Part shown: piece after piece, positions 1-7,643 of the stretch
Position numbering within the stretch: position 1 is the stretch's first letter
How the letters are laid out: the number at the start of each line of letters is the position of its first letter
From: Streptomyces sp. HUAS 15-9
GTDB lineage: Bacteria > Actinomycetota > Actinomycetes > Streptomycetales > Streptomycetaceae
Direction: 5' to 3'
NCBI RefSeq assembly: GCF_025642155.1
Contig: NZ_CP106798.1
Span: forward strand, 8,060,001 to 8,124,000
DNA: 64,000 bases
The notes under the pieces: generated by a model
Database searches by the model: none
What the model saw: only the letters and a program-made list of their open reading frames with translations
What the model was told of the DNA's origin: nothing
Translations under genes and position numbers: made by a program

Positions 1-1398
1 GGCCAGCAGGCCGACGGCGTAGAACGCGGGCAGCGCGAGCGCGGCCAGGAAGAACAGCCACGGCATGTTCGCGACGCTCTCCCGGCGCAGCCTGCGGCGC
101 AGTCCGCGGAAGAGGATCACGACCCAGATCACCATGCCGAGGGTCAGCAGGACCTGCCACACCCGGCCGAGGTCCAGATACTCCCAGCCCTGGTTGCCCA
201 GCGCGCTCCACAGGTTGCCGAGCCAGCCGCGCTGTCCGGCCAGTTCGCCCAGCAGGCTGCCGACGACCACGACGACCAGCGCGCCGAGCAGGATCCGGCT
301 GAGCAGGGCCTGCTTGCGGGGCTCCCAGCCGCGGGCGATCAGCGGGGTGATGAAGATGCCGATGGCCAGGAACGAGGTGACCACCCAGAAGATCGCCAGC
401 TGGGTGTGCCAGGTGCGGACCAGGTTGTACGGCAGCCAGCGGTCGAGCGGGATGCCGAAGAAGCTGCCGAGGTCGGCCCGGTAGTGCTGGGCGGCCGAGC
501 CCAGCAGCGCCTGGACCAGGAACAGTCCGGCCATCGCGAAGAAGAACCAGGCCGTGGTGCGCTGTGCCGGGGTGAGCCGGACGGTGTCGGGCGCGTGGAA
601 GCGCAGTTCCCGGTGGTCACGCCGGTGCCAGCCCAGGAAGTTCCAGCGTCCGAAGGCGGCGAACAGCGCGCCGGTGCCCACCAGCAGGAAGATCAGCGAC
701 AGCACGCTCCAGGTCACGGTGTGACCGGTCGGCTTGTTGTGGACCAGGGGCTCCGACGGCCAGTTGTTGGTGTACGAGTAGGCCTCGCCGGGGCGGTCGG
801 CCGCGGAGGTCCACGCCGTCCAGCCGAAGTAGGCCGTGACGTCGTGGATCTCGCCCGGATCGGTGATCGCGTTCGGCTTGAGGCCCTGCTTGCCGTCGGG
901 CCGGCCGAGCAGGTCGGCGTAGTGCTTCGTCAGCTCGGTGAAGGCGGCGGCCTGGGCGTCGCTCCACACCAGGGTGCCGGTCGCCTTGTCGTAGCGGTTG
1001 GTCCGGTATTCCGCGGCGGTGCGCTCGTCGGCGTTCGCGACGCCGGAATCGACGTACTGCTTGTGCACCATGGTGGCGCTGCGGTGCAGGTAGTCGGCCG
1101 TGAAGTCCGGTCCCAGATAGGCGCCGTGGCCGTAGATCGAGCCGTACTGCATCAGGCCGGTGCGCAGGAACACCTTCTGGCCCTCGCGGACGTCGTCGCC
1201 GGTGAAGACGACCTGGCCGGAGGCCGTGACGGTCTTCTCCGGTATCGGGGGCTGGGCCTGGTAGGTCCGCATCGCCAGCAGTCCGAGGACCAGGAATCCG
1301 CCGAGCGTGACGAGGATGGCCGCCTGGACCCATCCCCTGGCGATCATCCGTGGCCGCTTGTTTTCACCGGGGCTGACGCCCGCTGGTGATCTTCCCAT
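1..1398 (-). CDS. norB: Quinol-dependent nitric oxide reductase (qNOR), 3' part outside window
   Basis: Membrane enzyme that reduces two NO to N2O with electrons from quinol. Read from the ATG at 1398, the frame stays open to base 1, so 466 residues are present of the usual ~750. Visible parts are a TM helix at residues ~25-45, a long extracytoplasmic domain with the qNOR-type stretch GLMQYGSIYGHGAYLG, then several TM helices. A WHTQLAIFW helix near residue 331 supplies a haem-ligand His of the haem-copper oxidase/NOR fold. The start is preceded by GAGGAGGG about 10 nt upstream. The N-terminal domain fused to the NorB fold marks the single-subunit quinol type, not the NorBC type. In Streptomyces it is most likely for NO detoxification. 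A perfect palindrome and a 5'-UTR hairpin lie upstream. Confidence 0.93.
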   Translation of the reverse strand, partial: MGRSPAGVSPGENKRPRMIARGWVQAAILVTLGGFLVLGLLAMRTYQAQPPIPEKTVTASGQVVFTGDDVREGQKVFLRTGLMQYGSIYGHGAYLGPDFTADYLHRSATMVHKQYVDSGVANADERTAAEYRTNRYDKATGTLVWSDAQAAAFTELTKHYADLLGRPDGKQGLKPNAITDPGEIHDVTAYFGWTAWTSAADRPGEAYSYTNNWPSEPLVHNKPTGHTVTWSVLSLIFLLVGTGALFAAFGRWNFLGWHRRDHRELRFHAPDTVRLTPAQRTTAWFFFAMAGLFLVQALLGSAAQHYRADLGSFFGIPLDRWLPYNLVRTWHTQLAIFWVVTSFLAIGIFITPLIARGWEPRKQALLSRILLGALVVVVVGSLLGELAGQRGWLGNLWSALGNQGWEYLDLGRVWQVLLTLGMVIWVVILFRGLRRRLRRESVANMPWLFFLAALALPAFYAVGLLA

Positions 1399-1420
1399 CT
1401 CCTGTGCCCTCCTCGAGATC

Positions 1421-1444
1421 CGACACCCGTCGTCGCGGGTGTCG
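1421..1444 (-). promoter_or_regulatory. Hairpin in the 5' leader of norB
   Basis: A perfect 9-bp inverted repeat, CGACACCCG with CGGGTGTCG around a 6-nt loop, lies directly upstream of the norB ribosome binding site. It would form a stable hairpin in the leader mRNA, about 5 nt before the Shine-Dalgarno region. A role in mRNA stability or access to the ribosome binding site is possible but not shown. Confidence 0.45.
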
Positions 1445-1461
1445 TGCACTGCAGGGAGAGT

Positions 1462-1483
1462 AATACCAATCAGGATTGGTATT
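1462..1483. promoter_or_regulatory. 22-bp perfect palindrome between norB and the divergent small RNA
   Basis: AATACCAATC and GATTGGTATT form a perfect 10-bp inverted repeat with a 2-bp spacer, in the only AT-rich stretch of this intergenic region. On the minus strand it covers a TATTAC hexamer that could be the norB -10. On the plus strand it covers the possible -35 of the divergent transcript. It looks like the operator of a dimeric repressor that controls both transcripts. An NO sensor (NsrR-type or another) is the natural guess from the neighbouring gene, but the sequence is not one I can assign to a known regulator. Confidence 0.6.
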
Positions 1484-1506
1484 TAACAGGGGGCCTCGTC
1501 TAAACT
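1476..1506 (+). promoter_or_regulatory. Possible promoter of the small RNA
   Basis: TTGGTA (1476-1481) and TAAACT (1501-1506) are separated by 19 bp and would start transcription near 1512, at the 5' edge of the folded region. The -35 lies inside the palindrome. The match is weak to moderate. Confidence 0.35.
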
Positions 1507-1511
1507 GGCCG

Positions 1512-1664
1512 ACAGGTGGCCACCGACACCACGGACAACCGACGTGACGACAGAGAGGAGAGCCTCTGATAGGCATGCACGAAGACCAGGAGGCTTCCCT
1601 CGCCACGGGATGCCTCGGTGCAGAAAGACGGCGAAGCACCCCCGGCGCGATACGGGGGTGCTTC
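1512..1664 (+). ncRNA. Candidate structured small RNA, about 150 nt
   Basis: No credible reading frame occupies this stretch, yet it is densely self-complementary. AGAGG (1554-1558) pairs with CCTCT (1563-1567). A long arm has TGCAC (1576-1580) with GTGCA (1618-1622), enclosing GAGGC-TT-CCC (1590-1599) with GGG-AT-GCCTC (1607-1616). A perfect 12-bp terminator stem closes it. A possible promoter ends just before it, so the transcript would be a free-standing RNA of about 150 nt divergent from norB. The size resembles the Streptomyces sRNA scr5239 (159 nt), but identity was not tested. It could instead be the leader of the downstream FG-GAP gene with early termination. Confidence 0.5.
1633..1664 (+). 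terminator. Intrinsic terminator of the small RNA
   Basis: Perfect 12-bp stem GAAGCACCCCCG / CGGGGGTGCTTC with an 8-nt loop. There is no U-run, as is common in Streptomyces. It could also act against transcription coming from the right. Confidence 0.7.
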
Positions 1665-1879
1665 CCGCGTCCGCGCAGCCGTCGGCCGCGCGGACGACGG
1701 GGCGAGGTCGGCCGAGATTCGCCCCGGCACCGCGCCGGTCCGGGCTCCGCCCGAGATGTAACCGAATCGTCACAGCCCTTCGCGGCGCCACAACTCCCTC
1801 CGGGACATTTGGGTCGAACCCGGTGTCGGCACGACCAGCCGACCTGACGACCCATCAACATCCCCCGGGGGGAACGAAG

Positions 1880-3388
1880 ATGAGTAACAGCGCACACCCC
1901 GCACGCCGCTTTGGAGTCCCCACCGCCGTCACCGCGGCCTCCTTCCTGCTGCTGGCCGGCGCCGGCATCCTGGCCGCGCCGTCCGCGTTCGCGGGCGTCC
2001 CGGGCGGCACCTCCGCCGCCGACCGCAACAGCGACTTCAACGGCGACGGCTACACCGACATCCTCACCGGTGTCCCGGAAGGCACCGTGGACGGCAAGGA
2101 AGGCGCCGGGTACGTCACCGTGCAGTACGGCGCCCCCAACGGCATCGGCACCGACAAGACCGTGCCCAAGGGCCGTACGGCGGTCATCAGCCAGTCCACC
2201 AAGGGGGTGCCCGGCACCTCCGAGGCCTGGGACGACTTCGGGCAGGCCGTCGCCACCGGCGACCTGGACGGCGACGGCTACGACGACGCGATCATCGGCG
2301 CGCCCGGGGAGGACGAGGGCCGCGTCGCGGACGCCGGCCGGGTGACCGTCCTGTACGGCTCCAAGGCCGGCCTGAGCACCGCGCGCACCGCCTCCGTCAC
2401 CGCCGCGAAGCCGGCCGCGGGCGCCCGGTTCGGCCTCGGGGCGGCCGCCGCCCGGTTCACCGGCGACACCGACGCCGACCAGCTCGTCGTGGCCGACCAG
2501 AAGGTGGGCCTGCACGTGTTCACCTACCACGCGGGCGTCCTGCGACTCGTCGGCGCACCGCGCTCCACCGGCCACAAGCTCCGGCCCGGATATCTCACCA
2601 CCGGTGACTACGATCACAACGGCTACGCCGACCTGGTCGTCTCCGGCTACAGCCCCGACGACGACTACACCAAGGGCTGGTCCGCGTACTACGCGGGCGG
2701 CAGCAACGGTGTGACCTACCGACGGGACCTGCCCGGCGGCCTGGGCACCGCCTCCGGCGACATCGACAAGGACGGCTTCGACGACCTGGTCGTCGGCCGG
2801 CTCAGCAGCGCCGACGACCAGGCGGAGGGCGACGCGGGCGGCAAGATCGGCGTGTACTACGGCGGCGAGGAAGGCCCCGCGGGCGTGGACGGCCCCGGCA
2901 CCGGCCCGCAGTGGTGGTCGCAGAACTCCCCGGGTGTCCCGGGCGCGTCCGAGGCCGGGGACTCCTGGGGCGCCGACCTGTCCGTCGCCGACGTGAACGG
3001 CGACGGCTTCGCGGACGTGGCCGTCGGCGCGCCCGGCGAGGACGTGGGCAGTGTCGCCGACGCGGGCGCGGTCTGGCTGCTGCGCGGCTCCCACAAGGGC
3101 CTGACCGCGGCACACGCCCAGTCCTTCGACCAGAACACCCCGCACATCCCCGGCACCGCGGAGATGGACGACGCCTGGGGCGCCCAGGTAAGGCTGGCGG
3201 ACACCGACGCGGACGGCCGCGCCGAACTCCTCGCGGCGGCCCCCGGCGAGAACGCGGGCGACGGCGCGCTGTGGCTCCTGCCCGCGAGCAACAACGGCCT
3301 GCTGGCCCCCGGCTCATGGTCGTACAACGCCGGAGCCCTCGGCGGAAACGCCCACGCGGCCCGGTTCGGCGCGGTGATCGACGAGTAG
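1880..3388 (+). CDS. Secreted FG-GAP/VCBS repeat (integrin alpha-like beta-propeller) protein
   Basis: The product has 502 residues. Residues 1-38 are a Sec signal peptide ending in APSAFAG, followed by about seven FG-GAP-type repeats. Most repeats carry a calcium-loop motif such as DFNGDGYTD, DLDGDGYDD, DYDHNGYAD, DIDKDGFDD and DVNGDGFAD, and often then VGAPGED. Seven blades fill the protein and suggest one extracellular beta-propeller. No enzymatic domain or sorting signal is present, so it is probably a secreted calcium-stabilised binding protein of unknown partner. The ATG at 1880 was chosen because it starts the signal peptide and follows GGGGGGAACGAAG. The open frame extends upstream to 1544 but only through the small-RNA region. 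Confidence 0.9.
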   Translation: MSNSAHPARRFGVPTAVTAASFLLLAGAGILAAPSAFAGVPGGTSAADRNSDFNGDGYTDILTGVPEGTVDGKEGAGYVTVQYGAPNGIGTDKTVPKGRTAVISQSTKGVPGTSEAWDDFGQAVATGDLDGDGYDDAIIGAPGEDEGRVADAGRVTVLYGSKAGLSTARTASVTAAKPAAGARFGLGAAAARFTGDTDADQLVVADQKVGLHVFTYHAGVLRLVGAPRSTGHKLRPGYLTTGDYDHNGYADLVVSGYSPDDDYTKGWSAYYAGGSNGVTYRRDLPGGLGTASGDIDKDGFDDLVVGRLSSADDQAEGDAGGKIGVYYGGEEGPAGVDGPGTGPQWWSQNSPGVPGASEAGDSWGADLSVADVNGDGFADVAVGAPGEDVGSVADAGAVWLLRGSHKGLTAAHAQSFDQNTPHIPGTAEMDDAWGAQVRLADTDADGRAELLAAAPGENAGDGALWLLPASNNGLLAPGSWSYNAGALGGNAHAARFGAVIDE

Positions 3389-3396
3389 TCCGCGTG

Positions 3397-3424
3397 CCCG
3401 CACCGGGGCAGTGGCCGGTGCGGG
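3397..3424. terminator. Bidirectional terminator
   Basis: Perfect 10-bp stem CCCGCACCGG / CCGGTGCGGG with an 8-nt loop, midway between the convergent FG-GAP and TPR genes. Confidence 0.7.
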
Positions 3425-3449
3425 TGCTGTCGTCGGTCTCCGGTGCGGG

Positions 3450-4757
3450 TCAGGCGAAGCGGGAGCTGGGGACCGGGCCCGATGACGACAGGCGGGCCCG
3501 GTCGCCGCGCAGCCAGGTGGCGCGTGTCGCCGTGACGAAGGCCGTGAACACCTCGTCCGAGTCCGGCGGGGCCTGACCGTCGTCCTCGTCCGGGGTCGGG
3601 TCCGCACCGGTGATCTCGGCGGCGAGTTCCTTCTCCGGGCGGTCGTCGGCCGGTCCGTGCTCGACGCCGCCGTCGGCACCCTGGTGCGTCTGCTCGCCCC
3701 ACGGCGCCACCACCGACTGGTGGAGCAGCGTCACGCTGTCGGCGGTGACGACCGGGGTGTCCGTCCAGGAGCTCGCGTGCTCGTGCAGCACCTGCCCCGG
3801 GGTCCGCTCGAAGAGCTGCCCGAGGATCTCGGGATCGGCGACGTCGTTCAGGTCGTACGCCACGACCACGGTGTCCTCACGCCCGGCCGCGAACGGCTCC
3901 GCGGGCAGCCCCAGCACCTCGGCGGCGGCCAGGCCGAGGATCCGCGAGCCCCGGTCGGGCAGCAGCGACACGGACCGGGGGCGCACCTCGGTGGTCTCGA
4001 GCAGTGTCCGCAGCCGCAGCAGGCCGCGCAGGCACTGGTCGGGGGTGTCCTGCAGCCAGGCGTAACGCCCCGTCATCCCCCCGTCGAAGCCGTACGGCGA
4101 GAGCGTGCCGAGCACGGTGCCGCCGATCACGTACTGCCAGCCGCGCAGATCGGTGAGGTCCAGCGCGGTCGCGGCTCCGACGGCGGCGGCGCGTTCCAGC
4201 ATGCGGCTCTGCCGGGCCTGTGTGGGCAGCCACATGGGGTCCTCCGGGTCCGGCAGCAGCGCGTGCTGGCGCCGGGCCAGGGCGAGATCGCCCGACATGA
4301 TCGCGTTGAACACCAGGAGGTAGCGGTCCGGCCAGTCGGTGAAGTCGGCCTCGTGCCGGGCCAGTTCCTCGGCCGCCTCGCGGTGCCGCCCCTCGCGCTC
4401 GTACGCCGACACCAGCTCCCGTACGACACCGAGGCGGCCCGGGTTGCCGCGCAGGACCTCGCGCAGCGCGGGGATCGCCAGGTAGGACAGCCCGCGTTCC
4501 ACGCACGCGTACCCGAAGTCGAAGAGGGCCTGGGCATGTCCGGGCCGCGCCACCAGCGCCGCCGCGGCCTGCTGAAGATCGTCGAACCCTGCGCTGCCCG
4601 CCGCCCGGCCGACCACCAGGGCCACCTCACCGAGAGGCTGCTCCTCCCCGCCGGCCCGCAACTGCCGCAGCGCCCCGGGTATGTCTCCGGAGTCCAGGCA
4701 CTCCCAGGCCTTGAGCAGTTCGGGGGTCTTGGGACGGCGATTTCTGCGCGAGAACAT
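3450..4757 (-). CDS. TPR-type conserved protein of unknown function
   Basis: The product has 435 residues and no signal peptide or TM helix. The N-terminal half is helical and TPR-like, with repeated segments such as QALFDFGYACVERGLSYLAI and ELVSAYEREGRHREAAEELA. The C-terminal half contains a Trp/Gly-rich segment (DLRGWQYVIGGTVLG) followed by an acidic, low-complexity tail (PTPDEDDGQAPPDSDE). A cytoplasmic scaffold or adaptor role is possible, but no function can be assigned. Start choice: MFSRRNRR at 4757 has GGAG about 12 nt upstream. In-frame ATGs at 4769 and 4796 are alternatives with poorer spacing. It is convergent with the FG-GAP gene and co-directional with the phosphatase gene upstream. 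Confidence 0.75.
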   Translation of the reverse strand: MFSRRNRRPKTPELLKAWECLDSGDIPGALRQLRAGGEEQPLGEVALVVGRAAGSAGFDDLQQAAAALVARPGHAQALFDFGYACVERGLSYLAIPALREVLRGNPGRLGVVRELVSAYEREGRHREAAEELARHEADFTDWPDRYLLVFNAIMSGDLALARRQHALLPDPEDPMWLPTQARQSRMLERAAAVGAATALDLTDLRGWQYVIGGTVLGTLSPYGFDGGMTGRYAWLQDTPDQCLRGLLRLRTLLETTEVRPRSVSLLPDRGSRILGLAAAEVLGLPAEPFAAGREDTVVVAYDLNDVADPEILGQLFERTPGQVLHEHASSWTDTPVVTADSVTLLHQSVVAPWGEQTHQGADGGVEHGPADDRPEKELAAEITGADPTPDEDDGQAPPDSDEVFTAFVTATRATWLRGDRARLSSSGPVPSSRFA

Positions 4758-4820
4758 GACGGAGATCATCTCCGATCCCCCGACCGCCCTCAACACAATT
4801 CCGCGCCCGCTGCGACGGCC

Positions 4821-7559
4821 TCAGGGCAGGGTCTGCTCGGCCCAGATGACCTTGCCCCCGGGGATGTACCGGGTGCCCCAGCGCTCGGCGAGCTGCGCGA
4901 CGAGGAAGAGGCCGCGTCCGCCCTCGTCCGTGGTCGTCGCGTAGCGCAGATGCGGTGAGGTCGTGCTGCAGTCGGAGACCTCGCAGATCAGGGTGCGGTC
5001 GAGCAGCAGCCGTACCCGGATGGGCGCACGGCCGTAGCGGATCGCGTTGGTCACCAGCTCGCTGAGGATCAGCTCCGTGGTGAACGTGAGCTCCTCCAGC
5101 TTCCACCGCGCCAACTGCCGTGTCACCGAGGCCCGTATCTCGGAGACGGCCGCCGGATCGGACGGCACCTGCCACTGCGCGACCCGGTCGGACCCGAGCA
5201 CACGGGTGCGGGCGACGATCAGGGCGATGTCGTCGCCGGGCCGCTCCGGCAGCAGGTCGAGTACGGCCCGGCAGGTGTCCTCGGGCGCGTCGCCGGACTG
5301 CTCCAGGGCGGTGCGCAGCAGCTCGAGACCCTCGTCGATGTCCCGGTCCCGGTCCTCGACGAGCCCGTCTGTGTACAGGACCAGGCGGCTGCCCTCGGCC
5401 AGCTCCAGCTCGGCCGTCTCGAACGGCAGGCCCCCCAGACCCAGCGGGGGCCCCGCGGGCACCTCGGGGAAGTCCACGTCGCCGTCGGGCCGGATCACGG
5501 CCGGCGGCGGATGGCCGGCCCGGGCGACGGTGCAGCTGCGGGCGACCGGATCGTAGATCGCGTACAGACAGGTCGCGCCGGTGACCGCCGCCGCGCCGTC
5601 CGCGGGAGTCTCGTCCTGGTCGATGCGGGCCACCAACTCGTCCAGAAGACCCAGGAGTTCATCGGGCGGCAGATCGAGGGCGGTGAAATTGTGCACCGCC
5701 GTACGCAGCCGTCCCATGGTTGCCGCGGCATGCAGCCCGTGCCCCACGACGTCCCCGACCACGAGGGCCACCCGGGTGCCGGACAGCGGCAGTACGTCGA
5801 ACCAGTCACCGCCCACCCCCGCCTGCGCGGGCAGATAGCGGTAGGCGATCTCCAGGGCGCTCTGCTCGGGCAGGCTGCGGGGCAGCAGACTGCGCTGCAG
5901 CGTCACCGCCATGCCGTGCTCGCGGGTGTAGCGGCGGGCGTTGTCGATGGACACCGCGGCGCGGGCGGCGAGCTCCTCGGCGAGGGCCAGCTCGTCCGTG
6001 TCGAACGGCTCGGGCTTCTCCGAGCGCCAGAAGTTGGCCACACCCAGGACCAGGCTGCCCGCGCGCAGCGGCACGGTGATCAGCGAGTGGATGCCGTACT
6101 CCACCACCTGCCCGGTGCGTTCGAGGTCCTGTGCGAGCCAGCCCGGCGCCTCGCGCAGCCGTGGCTCGACCACGGACCGGCCGGAGGACAGGCTGTCGGT
6201 CTGCGGCGAGGAGTCCACGAACCGGATGCGCTCACCCACCGGGTAGAGCGGGGCGTCCTCGCGGACACCGCTGAGGGCCGCCCGGCGCAGCGCGTTCCCG
6301 GGCTGCGGCTCCTCCCCGCGCAGCACCGCCTCGTACAGGTCGACGGTGGCGAAGTCCGCGAACCGGGGCACGGCCAGCCGCGCCAGCTCCCCGGCGGTGC
6401 GGGTCACGTCCAGGCTGGTGCCGATGCCGACACCGGCGTCGTACAGCATGTTGAGCCGTTCGCGCGCCACCTCGGCGCGGCCCGACAGGGCGCGCAGCTC
6501 CGTGGAGTCGCGCAGTGTGGTGACGCTGCCGGGCGGGCCGCCGCGCGCGTCCGTGGGCCGCTGGTTGACGGCCAGCAGCCGGTCCTTGACGAGGTGCACC
6601 TCGTCGGTGGCCTCGCGTCCCGAGGCCAGCAGGTCCGCCGTGTCGGCGTCGAGGCCCAGCTCCCGCACATCGCGCCGCTCGGCGTCCTCGGGCAGCTCCA
6701 GCAGGCGGTGCGCCTCGTCGTTGGCGAGCAGCAGACGGCCCTCGCCGCTGACGATGAGCACGCCCTCCCGCACGGCGTGCAGCACCGCGTCGTGGTGCTC
6801 GTACATCCGGGTCATCTCGTGCGGGCCCAGGCCGTGCGTCTGCCGCAGCAGCCGTCTGCTCACCAGCGCCGTGCCCGCCGTGGCCAGGGCCATCGCCGCC
6901 GCGGCCGCGGCGAGCAGGAGCGGCAGTTGCTGGTCGGCGGTGCCGCCCACATGCTCGGTCGTGATGCCGGAGGAGACCAGGCCGACCACGGTGCCGTCGG
7001 CCGCCTTGACCGGGACCACGACCTGGACCAGCCGTCCGATGGTCCCGTTGATCTCCTCTTCGACGGTTCCGCCGGCCACCGCGGGCGCGATGGTCCCCAC
7101 GAACTTCTTCCCGATGCGGTCCGGCTTGGGGTGGGTGTAGCGGATCCCCTCGGTGTTCATCGCGACGATGAAGTCCACCCCGGACGCCTTGCGGGCGGCC
7201 TCGGCCTTCGGCTGGAGGATCGCCGTCGGGTCGGGGCTCTGCAACGCCGCGGCCGTGCCGGGTGCGTTGGCGAAGGTCTCGGCCACGGCGAGGGAGCGGT
7301 TGTGGGCCTCCTGGGTGGTGTCGTGCCGTACTTGCAGAACCTGTGCCACCACGGCCGCCACGACCAGCAGCAGCACGATCACCACTTGCAGTACGAACAC
7401 CTGTCCGGCGACGCTGCGGCCGCTCAGCGCCGACCACAGCCTCCCGGCCCTGGTACGGTGCGGCCCGGTCTCCTCCTGCTGACGCGCGTCGAGCGGCGCA
7501 TGCGGATCCCCGGGACGACGGGGCGGCCGGGCATCGGGCCGGCCGGGCAGTCGGACCAT
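4821..7559 (-). CDS. Membrane SpoIIE-family PP2C phosphatase with Cache-like, PAS, GAF and RsbW-type kinase domains
   Basis: A 912-residue multidomain regulator. TM helices at ~50-75 and ~213-235 flank an extracytoplasmic sensor (~76-210; CitA/sCache-like, with DRIGKKFVGTIAPA). Then follow a PAS domain (~255-350), a GAF domain (~370-550) and a SpoIIE/PP2C phosphatase domain (~580-790) with GVGGDWFDVLPL, VGDVVGHGLHAA and LYTDGLVEDRDRDIDEG metal-site motifs. A C-terminal HATPase of the RsbW type (~800-912) has ELVTNAIRYG and DEGGRGLFLV. The last two domains act oppositely in anti-sigma/anti-anti-sigma switches: the phosphatase dephosphorylates an anti-anti-sigma factor, the kinase phosphorylates it. 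No cognate STAS gene is nearby. The N-terminal ~45 residues are Arg/Pro-rich, so the true start may be internal. Confidence 0.9.
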   Translation of the reverse strand: MVRLPGRPDARPPRRPGDPHAPLDARQQEETGPHRTRAGRLWSALSGRSVAGQVFVLQVVIVLLLVVAAVVAQVLQVRHDTTQEAHNRSLAVAETFANAPGTAAALQSPDPTAILQPKAEAARKASGVDFIVAMNTEGIRYTHPKPDRIGKKFVGTIAPAVAGGTVEEEINGTIGRLVQVVVPVKAADGTVVGLVSSGITTEHVGGTADQQLPLLLAAAAAAMALATAGTALVSRRLLRQTHGLGPHEMTRMYEHHDAVLHAVREGVLIVSGEGRLLLANDEAHRLLELPEDAERRDVRELGLDADTADLLASGREATDEVHLVKDRLLAVNQRPTDARGGPPGSVTTLRDSTELRALSGRAEVARERLNMLYDAGVGIGTSLDVTRTAGELARLAVPRFADFATVDLYEAVLRGEEPQPGNALRRAALSGVREDAPLYPVGERIRFVDSSPQTDSLSSGRSVVEPRLREAPGWLAQDLERTGQVVEYGIHSLITVPLRAGSLVLGVANFWRSEKPEPFDTDELALAEELAARAAVSIDNARRYTREHGMAVTLQRSLLPRSLPEQSALEIAYRYLPAQAGVGGDWFDVLPLSGTRVALVVGDVVGHGLHAAATMGRLRTAVHNFTALDLPPDELLGLLDELVARIDQDETPADGAAAVTGATCLYAIYDPVARSCTVARAGHPPPAVIRPDGDVDFPEVPAGPPLGLGGLPFETAELELAEGSRLVLYTDGLVEDRDRDIDEGLELLRTALEQSGDAPEDTCRAVLDLLPERPGDDIALIVARTRVLGSDRVAQWQVPSDPAAVSEIRASVTRQLARWKLEELTFTTELILSELVTNAIRYGRAPIRVRLLLDRTLICEVSDCSTTSPHLRYATTTDEGGRGLFLVAQLAERWGTRYIPGGKVIWAEQTLP

Positions 7560-7643
7560 GTGCCATGTCTACACTGCCCGGCCCCCGTAGGCGAGGGGCG
7601 TCGCACGAGGTGACCGCCCTGATCGGACCGGTTCCACGGCGGG

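Noticed and set aside
5511..7613. A 700-codon plus-strand frame over the first SpoIIE phosphatase gene
   Set aside because: Antisense shadow; the minus strand carries PAS, GAF, PP2C and HATPase motifs in order.
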